From an uncultured Gardnerella sp. (GTDB lineage: Bacteria > Actinomycetota > Actinomycetes > Actinomycetales > Bifidobacteriaceae), in the NCBI GenBank assembly GCA_947088155.1, contig CAMUFL010000001.1, positions 179,111 through 243,110 on the forward strand: a stretch of DNA of 64,000 nt, given 5' to 3'. This document shows positions 59,097 through 64,000 of the stretch, one piece after another. Under the pieces are notes generated by a model. It was not told where the DNA came from and did no database searches. It worked only from the letters and a program-made list of their open reading frames with translations. Both the position numbers and the translations under genes were made by a program. Position 1 is the first letter of the stretch. Each line of letters starts with the position of its first letter.

Positions 59097-61067
59097 ATGC
59101 GATTATCGAAGATAAAGATTAAAAACTACAGATTGCTTATTGATGCCGAATTGGATGTCGATGCAAAAACAACCCTTATTGTTGGCAGGAATAATACGGC
59201 CAAGACTTCCTGTAGTAACTGTATCAACACCGTGCTACAAGGAAACGATTTTTCATATAATGATTATCCTATATCAAAGCGAGAAAACCTCTACAACCTG
59301 TTTTTTCAGTTCATGGAGAAAAAATTGAGTTATGAAGATCTCTGCAGAGGAATAGAACCTATTTCTATAGAGTTTGTAGTTGATTATTCATTGGATGATC
59401 AAGATACAAAATTGGGGGCATTATCACCTTTCATTATTGACGTTGATGTGGATACCACTACAGCGTTAATTCGTGCGGAGTATCAGTTGAAAACTGACGA
59501 AAGCAAACTGCGGGAACTGTTTAAGGATAGTTGCTATAGTAATGATAAATTTGCGCCCAAAGCAGAGGAAATGCACGCTATGCTTGCAAGCAATTTTTCG
59601 AGGTTGTTTGGCTTAATTATCTATGCGGTTAATCCAAAGAATTTAGAAGATTGGCAAGTTAAAAGTCATAGAGAACTTAAAGACCTTTTCCCTTATTATC
59701 CGATTCCTGCAGAACGCATGCTTGGAGAAGATGGTACTCAAAAGAACGAGTCCCTTAGTTCGTTGATTGCGGACTATTTCAGCTTGAACGAGGAAGATTT
59801 GACACCTGATATAGCAGAGAAAGTCAAGGAACTCCGTGCAGTAGTTGATGGTGCAAACAAAAATGTGCAAAAAGAAAGCGATCGAATACTCAGTGACTTG
59901 GTCAGCAAGGCAGTTGGTTTTGGATATCCTAATGTTGAAGAATTGCAGCTTGGTGTTACTACTGAGTTAAAAATTGACGATCAAATAAAAAACCAGACAC
60001 GGCTTTCATATAGCTCTGGCGCCGATGACGAAAGCCTGCCCAGCTCCCATAACGGATTGGGGTACAAGAATTTGATTAAAATGGAATTTCTCTTGGCTGC
60101 GTTTGCACGAGATGTTGAGAAAAAGGGAGACGCCTGCATTCCATTGTTGTTCATTGAAGAACCTGAGTCACATATGCATCCTCAAATGCAGCATGCGTTT
60201 GCGGAGCATTTAGAAAAATTCCTCGATAAAATTACAACTGTTCATATTCAGACGTTTTTAACTACTCACTCTGCACATATAGCGAATACTATGGATTTCT
60301 CTAAAATCCGGTATGCGAAAAAGTCTAAATCTGGAGTTGTTTATAAGAACCTTGATATTTTTGCGAGAGAAAATGCTGACAACATGGATTTCATCAAGAA
60401 ATACCTTACCCTTAGCAGATGCGATTTGTTCTTTGCAGATAAGATCATTTTTGTTGAGGGTGCTTCGGAGCGGTTGCTACTACCGGACATGATAGAGAAA
60501 TGCGAGAAAGAAAAACTGTTTGATTCAGAAAAATATAAACTGCCCGCACAGTATTATGCTTTGATCGAAATTGGAGGAGCATACGCATACAAATTCATAC
60601 CTTTTGCAGACTTCCTTGGACTCCCTTGCTTAATCCTTACGGATATAGATTCTATGATAGATGGCAGAACAAAGGCTGTTGTCAGCAAAGGTAAGACTAC
60701 CTCCAATGCAACAATAAAATGGTGGATGCGCAAAATTAAGGGTATTCCGCAGAATAGTAAAGATAAGATTTACCTTGCGGATATCACCGCTGCAACAGAT
60801 GCAGAAAAGACTTTGGGGAAATGTCATATTGAATATCAAACTTCGGAAAATGGGATATGTGGCAGATCTTTGGAAGAAGCCATCATGAATGTGAATCGTA
60901 GTCATTATGGGTTCACAGAACCTGTTGCCGAAGAAGATTTGGAGTTTACTGAGAAAAGAAAGACGGACTTTGCACTCAATCTGATTTGCAACAATCCTAA
61001 TTATTCTATTCCTCAATATATTAAAAATGGTTTAATATGGCTTAATCGGCAGCGAGTTCTTGAATGA
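59097..61067 (+). CDS. gajA: GajA-like OLD-family ATPase/TOPRIM nuclease (Gabija)
   Basis: Nuclease subunit of a Gabija-type antiphage system (class 2 OLD protein). The N-terminal ABC-type ATPase has Walker A GRNNTAKTS (residues 30-38), a long helical insert (about 150-300), NGLGYKNLIKMEFLLAAF at the signature position, Walker B LLFIEEPESHMHP (350-361) and the switch His in FLTTHSAHIANT. The C-terminal TOPRIM domain has IIFVEGASERLLLPDM (Glu454) and ILTDIDSMIDG (Asp516, Asp518), all intact. AAAGGA at 59083-59088 supports ATG 59097 over ATG 59058. gajB follows after 14 bases. At 656 residues it is longer than the Bacillus prototype (about 580 as I recall). Confidence 0.85.
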   Translation: MRLSKIKIKNYRLLIDAELDVDAKTTLIVGRNNTAKTSCSNCINTVLQGNDFSYNDYPISKRENLYNLFFQFMEKKLSYEDLCRGIEPISIEFVVDYSLDDQDTKLGALSPFIIDVDVDTTTALIRAEYQLKTDESKLRELFKDSCYSNDKFAPKAEEMHAMLASNFSRLFGLIIYAVNPKNLEDWQVKSHRELKDLFPYYPIPAERMLGEDGTQKNESLSSLIADYFSLNEEDLTPDIAEKVKELRAVVDGANKNVQKESDRILSDLVSKAVGFGYPNVEELQLGVTTELKIDDQIKNQTRLSYSSGADDESLPSSHNGLGYKNLIKMEFLLAAFARDVEKKGDACIPLLFIEEPESHMHPQMQHAFAEHLEKFLDKITTVHIQTFLTTHSAHIANTMDFSKIRYAKKSKSGVVYKNLDIFARENADNMDFIKKYLTLSRCDLFFADKIIFVEGASERLLLPDMIEKCEKEKLFDSEKYKLPAQYYALIEIGGAYAYKFIPFADFLGLPCLILTDIDSMIDGRTKAVVSKGKTTSNATIKWWMRKIKGIPQNSKDKIYLADITAATDAEKTLGKCHIEYQTSENGICGRSLEEAIMNVNRSHYGFTEPVAEEDLEFTEKRKTDFALNLICNNPNYSIPQYIKNGLIWLNRQRVLE

Positions 61068-61081
61068 GGAGGTATTGAGAA

Positions 61082-62827
61082 TTGTCTAAGAATTATGAGT
61101 ATTTAAATTATAACATAGCTAAGGCGGAAGCAGATAAAGTCGACGAACAAATAATTTCTGCACTCAAGGCTGGGCGTAGCTTCCGCGTGGAGGCAGGCGC
61201 TGGTTCTGGAAAAACCTACTCACTAAACCGTGTAATCGAATGGATTCAAGCAAATAAGTGGAATGATTATCGCCGAAAAAAGCAGAATGTAATATGTATT
61301 ACATATACAAATGCAGCTGTTGATGTGATTTCACAGCGCTTATCCCAAGATTCATTTATTCTTCCGTCGACAATCCATTCATTTGCTTGGAATGCAATCA
61401 AGCAGTATCAAAGTACCCTTATTGGCATTATCGAGAATGATGCGTCATTAACAACGACGGAAACGGACTTCAGCAAGGTGTTAGAGATTCGTTATACTTT
61501 AGGACACCGTTATGTATCCCAAGGAGTTCATTACTTGCACCATAATGATGTTTTGAAACTTTTTTGTACTATGCTGGATAATGCAAAATTTCGCCGCGTT
61601 TTCTCTGACAATTATCCGTTGATTTTAATTGATGAATACCAAGATTCCTACAAACCGATTATCACACGTTTTATAAACTTTTTTATTGCAGAAGGAATAG
61701 GCCCACAATTTGGCTTTTTCGGAGATGCATGGCAAACTATTTACCAAACCAACAACGCTTGCGGTGCGATAGAGCACAGCAAGCTTCAGGAAATTAAAAA
61801 GGGTTCAAACTTTAGATCAGCTCCCAGAATTGTGAAGCTTTTAAATGATATTCGCCCAGATTTACCACAACAATCTGCAATAGATAATTTTGAAGGTGGA
61901 GTAGTTGTTGTGACTTGCGATGATTTTTCTGGAGAACGTCGAACAGAACGGACATTCAAAGACGATCTCCCCGCAGAAGAACTGAAATCCAGACTGTTCC
62001 AGCTTTCAGAACACATCAAGAAAAACGTGTCAAAGGATGAAAATATCAAAATTTTGATGATTACTCATAAGGTTCTTGCCACACAGCAAGGATATGAGCG
62101 TCTATTAGCCATTATTGATGATGGACTCCGAGATAAACAAGATCCATTTTTGCTATTCTTCATGAATACCGTTGAACCGATATATGAAGCACTCAGCACA
62201 TCAAATATGCAACTTCTGTTTGATACGCTTGGAATCAGACGATATCCTATCACGAAAAAAGCTGATAAGATGAAATGGAAAGAGTTTGAGTCGCAGCTAA
62301 AGAAAGCTCGTAATGGCAGAGCCATTGATGTTATCAACACTATCGTAGAGACAAAGCTAGTGCCTATTCCATCATTGGTTGATGGATACTACCATCTATA
62401 TTTCGATGCCCCTGATACAATCTATGGATTGGATGCAACAATCCAGGATGTTTTAGATTTAGATTACAGTCAATTTAAGGCGGCCATTGAATTTCTGTAC
62501 CCTGAATCAGAGTTTTCGACAGAACATGGTGTTAAGGGCGAAGAATACGATAATGTTGTCTTCGTTATCAGTAAGGGATGGAACCAATATCAATTTGAGA
62601 CTTATGCACCTATGATAACTGGGAAAGTTCCAATACCAGTAGGTAAAGAGGCATCATATGAACGAAATAGAAATTTGTTTTATGTATGCTGCTCAAGACC
62701 AAAGAAAAGATTATTTTTATTTGTTTCAATACCTCTTAATTCCACTTTTAGAAATTTTCTAATCGATATAGTTGGATTAGAAAATATTTATACATTTAAT
62801 GAATATTTAGATAATAAAGCCAAATAA
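61082..62827 (+). CDS. gajB: GajB-like UvrD/Rep superfamily helicase (Gabija)
   Basis: Superfamily 1 helicase partner of GajA, 581 residues. Walker A is VEAGAGSGKTYSL (Lys44). VICITYTNAAVDVISQRL is motif Ia and LILIDEYQDSY (Asp184, Glu185) is Walker B. GFFGDAWQTIYQ is motif III, NFRSAPRIVKLLNDI motif IV, EHGVKGEEYDNVVFV motif V, and RNLFYVCCSRPKKRLFLFVS motif VI. All helicase motifs look functional. The start is TTG 61082, strongly supported by AGGAGGT (61067-61073), which overlaps the gajA stop. In Gabija, GajB is thought to act on DNA ends generated by GajA and reinforce nucleotide sensing. Confidence 0.85.
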   Translation: MSKNYEYLNYNIAKAEADKVDEQIISALKAGRSFRVEAGAGSGKTYSLNRVIEWIQANKWNDYRRKKQNVICITYTNAAVDVISQRLSQDSFILPSTIHSFAWNAIKQYQSTLIGIIENDASLTTTETDFSKVLEIRYTLGHRYVSQGVHYLHHNDVLKLFCTMLDNAKFRRVFSDNYPLILIDEYQDSYKPIITRFINFFIAEGIGPQFGFFGDAWQTIYQTNNACGAIEHSKLQEIKKGSNFRSAPRIVKLLNDIRPDLPQQSAIDNFEGGVVVVTCDDFSGERRTERTFKDDLPAEELKSRLFQLSEHIKKNVSKDENIKILMITHKVLATQQGYERLLAIIDDGLRDKQDPFLLFFMNTVEPIYEALSTSNMQLLFDTLGIRRYPITKKADKMKWKEFESQLKKARNGRAIDVINTIVETKLVPIPSLVDGYYHLYFDAPDTIYGLDATIQDVLDLDYSQFKAAIEFLYPESEFSTEHGVKGEEYDNVVFVISKGWNQYQFETYAPMITGKVPIPVGKEASYERNRNLFYVCCSRPKKRLFLFVSIPLNSTFRNFLIDIVGLENIYTFNEYLDNKAK

Positions 62828-63024
62828 AATGTTGGTTTGAACAAATCTGAAAAGAAAGTTGTTTCTTTACTTATTGAAGATTCAGCTTCCACTTCAGATG
62901 AGCGAGCAATTTAAATTGGTTTAACAAAAAGAACCATAGAGCGAACATTTATTTCTTACAAAATGAAAAAGTCATCGAAAGAATCGGAACAAAACGTGAT
63001 AGAAGATGGTTTGCAATAAAATAG
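62828..63024 (+). pseudogene. Winged-helix C-terminus remnant (AlbA_2/ATP-binding regulator type)
   Basis: Begins directly after gajB. One frame reads NVGLNKSEKKVVSLLIEDSA, then a TAA (62912-62914), IGLTKRTIERTFIS; a one-base loss near 62956 then shifts to NEKVIERIGTKRDRRWFAIK and a stop (63022-63024). Restoring a T (TCT TTA CAA) joins the two into IERTFISLQNEKVIERIG, the typical end of winged-helix ATP-binding (AlbA_2, formerly AAA_4) proteins. The N-terminal part is absent. It is a decayed fragment and cannot be functional. Confidence 0.6.
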
Positions 63025-63288
63025 GAAAATAATCCTCATAGATATATTTTATCTTGATGTTTACATGTGGGAGTTTGGACAAAAGTTCGTATGTCGAGAG
63101 TGTCGTATTGATGTCAAAGGCTGACTAGGTGGGTGCAAATTTGCCCTTATGCAGCAAGGCTTAGCGAGGACTATCGTTAAAAGGTTTAATGCGTGGCGGC
63201 TTTAAGCTGGGTTCTCGCGGTTTTTGAGCGTGATTTTGCTGTATGAGGGAAGATATCAACGCTCTAGGGTCGAGTGCACAGGATGTTA

Positions 63289-63531
63289 ATGTACTTCGCT
63301 TGCGTTGAAAGCACACTGTGCTTTCAACTTTGAGCAAGCTCAGCGAATCGAAGTGCATTCGCGCGCATTATGCAGCTCGAAATCATCGACTCGCACGCAG
63401 GTTAGCTGCGCTCACGTCTTCGCCACGCAGAAGCAGTGCTTTTGCCTTGAGTGGCTCAGCGCTCTGAATTACCTTTTCGCGCTACGCTCTAAGCGAAAAG
63501 GTAGGCTTTGCAGGTCAGACAGACTCTGACA
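63289..63531. repeat. Non-coding block dense in inverted repeats
   Basis: The stretch 63025-63540 has no credible gene and is GC-richer than its surroundings. It holds GTTGAAAGCACA/TGTGCTTTCAAC (63304-63328, 12-bp arms). An outer pair AATGTACTTCG/CGAAGTGCATT flanks that repeat. Other pairs are GCGAAT/ATTCGC (63343-63362), ACCTTTTCGC/GCGAAAAGGT (63471-63502, perfect) and GTCAGA/TCTGAC (63514-63530). Two short open frames across it have no ribosome sites. It may be a mobile intergenic repeat element or a structured RNA; I cannot decide. Confidence 0.6.
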
Positions 63532-63535
63532 AGTT

Positions 63536-63564
63536 CTAAAAATGCTCTCGAATGTGGGAGCATT
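63536..63564 (-). terminator. Terminator of the doc locus
   Basis: On the minus strand AATGCTC pairs with GAGCATT, followed by a T run, right at the doc stop codon. Confidence 0.6.
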
Positions 63565-63939
63565 ATTCTTGGTGGTTTTCTATCCACTGATAAAGATCGC
63601 TTTCATTGGCTTGATTAGATGCGACTTTGAGGATGATATCGATCAAATCTTCATCATTGTAAGAAAGCGTGATGCCATTGAGAGCTAGAAAGATTAGCAT
63701 GGCGTGGGTGCCAATACGCTTATTGCCATCAATAAAAGGGTGGTTTTTGATCAAACCAAAGGTTAGTCATGTGGATTTATCCAGTAGTGAAGGAAAAGTT
63801 CACTTTTATCAAAAGTCTGTAGTGGAGTCTTTAATGCAGAATCAAGCATTCCCTCATCACGAATACCTGAGGAACCACCGCTTGTTTCAATCAGAGCCTG
63901 GTGAAGTTTAATCACCTGTTCTCGTGTTAAATACTTCAT
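63563..63939 (-). pseudogene. doc: Doc-type death-on-curing toxin, frameshifted
   Basis: Fic/Doc toxins inactivate EF-Tu by phosphorylation. The N-terminal frame from ATG 63939 reads MKYLTREQVIKLHQALIETS then GGSSGIRDEGMLDSALKTPL and continues to about FDKSELF. One T is missing in the T run near 63799, and a TGA follows in the restored frame (PSLLDKST-stop-LTFGLIKNHPF). The catalytic motif HPFIDGNKRIG and the C-terminus are intact but in another frame, able to start only at an internal Met with no ribosome site. The toxin is therefore very probably inactive. Its ATG overlaps the antitoxin stop by four bases. Confidence 0.85.
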
Positions 63940-64000
63940 TTAGCTAATTCCTCATAGACTTTTGTATTCTTTTTGATGAACATATCCGATAAAGCCATGA
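63936..64000 (-). CDS. C-terminal part of the antitoxin partner of Doc (partial)
   Basis: The frame reads MALSDMFIKKNTKVYEELAK and stops with an ATGA overlap onto doc. The position directly upstream of doc and a C-terminus of this kind (xFIKKNxxxYEELA) fit a Phd- or AbrB-type antitoxin tail. The gene runs off the window, so whether it is intact and which family it belongs to cannot be told. Confidence 0.55.
   Translation of the reverse strand, partial: MALSDMFIKKNTKVYEELAK

Noticed and set aside
63161..63529. Two opposite short frames (65 and 74 codons) in the inverted-repeat block
   Set aside because: No ribosome sites, composition unlike neighbouring proteins, and the DNA is dominated by inverted repeats.
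63289..63531. CRISPR array or transposon ends
   Set aside because: Repeats are inverted and each different; there are no regularly spaced direct repeats and no transposase frame.

Overview
The window is AT-rich, gene-dense chromosomal DNA from a low-GC member of the Bifidobacteriaceae, most likely a Gardnerella-type organism (inferred from gene content, no database search). The evidence is a set of actinobacterial core families in bifidobacterial style: SepH, DUF4193, DUF4192, DUF3027, TlyA, PASTA kinase, a primary sigma factor with a long acidic N-terminus, ClpC, a topoisomerase IV pair and WXG100 proteins, all with AT-biased codon use. No rRNA, tRNA, CRISPR array or intact insertion sequence was seen.

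Layout. 1-7.2 kb: an R/D/G-rich TPR protein, then a plus-strand run of HAD phosphatase, tlyA, nadK, recN and a second HAD phosphatase. 7.2-7.6 kb: RNase P RNA on the minus strand with a clear promoter. 7.8-13 kb: hibernation factor, secA, a small membrane protein and a PlsC-type acyltransferase. 13-19.4 kb: PASTA Ser/Thr kinase and polyprenyl diphosphate synthase (minus), then DUF4192 and the primary sigma factor (plus). 19.5-27.8 kb: parE, an MFS permease, a zinc-ribbon/PASTA membrane protein and parC. 28-34.4 kb: phosphodiesterase, sepH, DUF4193-dut, rel and HU. 34.6-38.5 kb: a flippase-like membrane protein with a kinase-like middle region, and purB. 38.5-45.9 kb (minus): a tightly overlapped MoxR-DUF58-VWA-VWA operon, followed by a small WXG protein and a large alpha/beta hydrolase. 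46-50.7 kb: ung, LytR_C protein, groEL under two CIRCE operators, a WXG100 protein and a TPM-like protein. 50.7-58.3 kb: a two-component system, cold-shock protein, DUF3027 protein and clpC.

After the clpC terminator (58.3 kb to the end) the character changes to an accessory island. It holds an intact two-gene Gabija-type antiphage system (GajA, an OLD-family ATPase/TOPRIM nuclease, and GajB, a UvrD-like helicase). Around it lie decayed fragments: a DNA methyltransferase C-terminus, an RlmD-like C-terminus with an internal stop, a winged-helix C-terminus with a stop and a frameshift, and a Doc toxin with a frameshift and a stop next to the tail of its antitoxin. There is also a non-coding block full of inverted repeats. 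The defence genes are the only long intact frames in this stretch, which suggests selection has kept them while neighbouring imported DNA decayed.

Functional themes: stress and proteostasis (SecA, GroEL, ClpC, HPF, Rel), DNA topology and repair (ParE/ParC, RecN, Ung, Dut, HU), envelope and division (PASTA kinase, SepH, polyprenyl synthase, PlsC, LytR_C), a MoxR/VWA complex of unknown client, and WXG-type proteins that imply a type VII-like export system encoded elsewhere.
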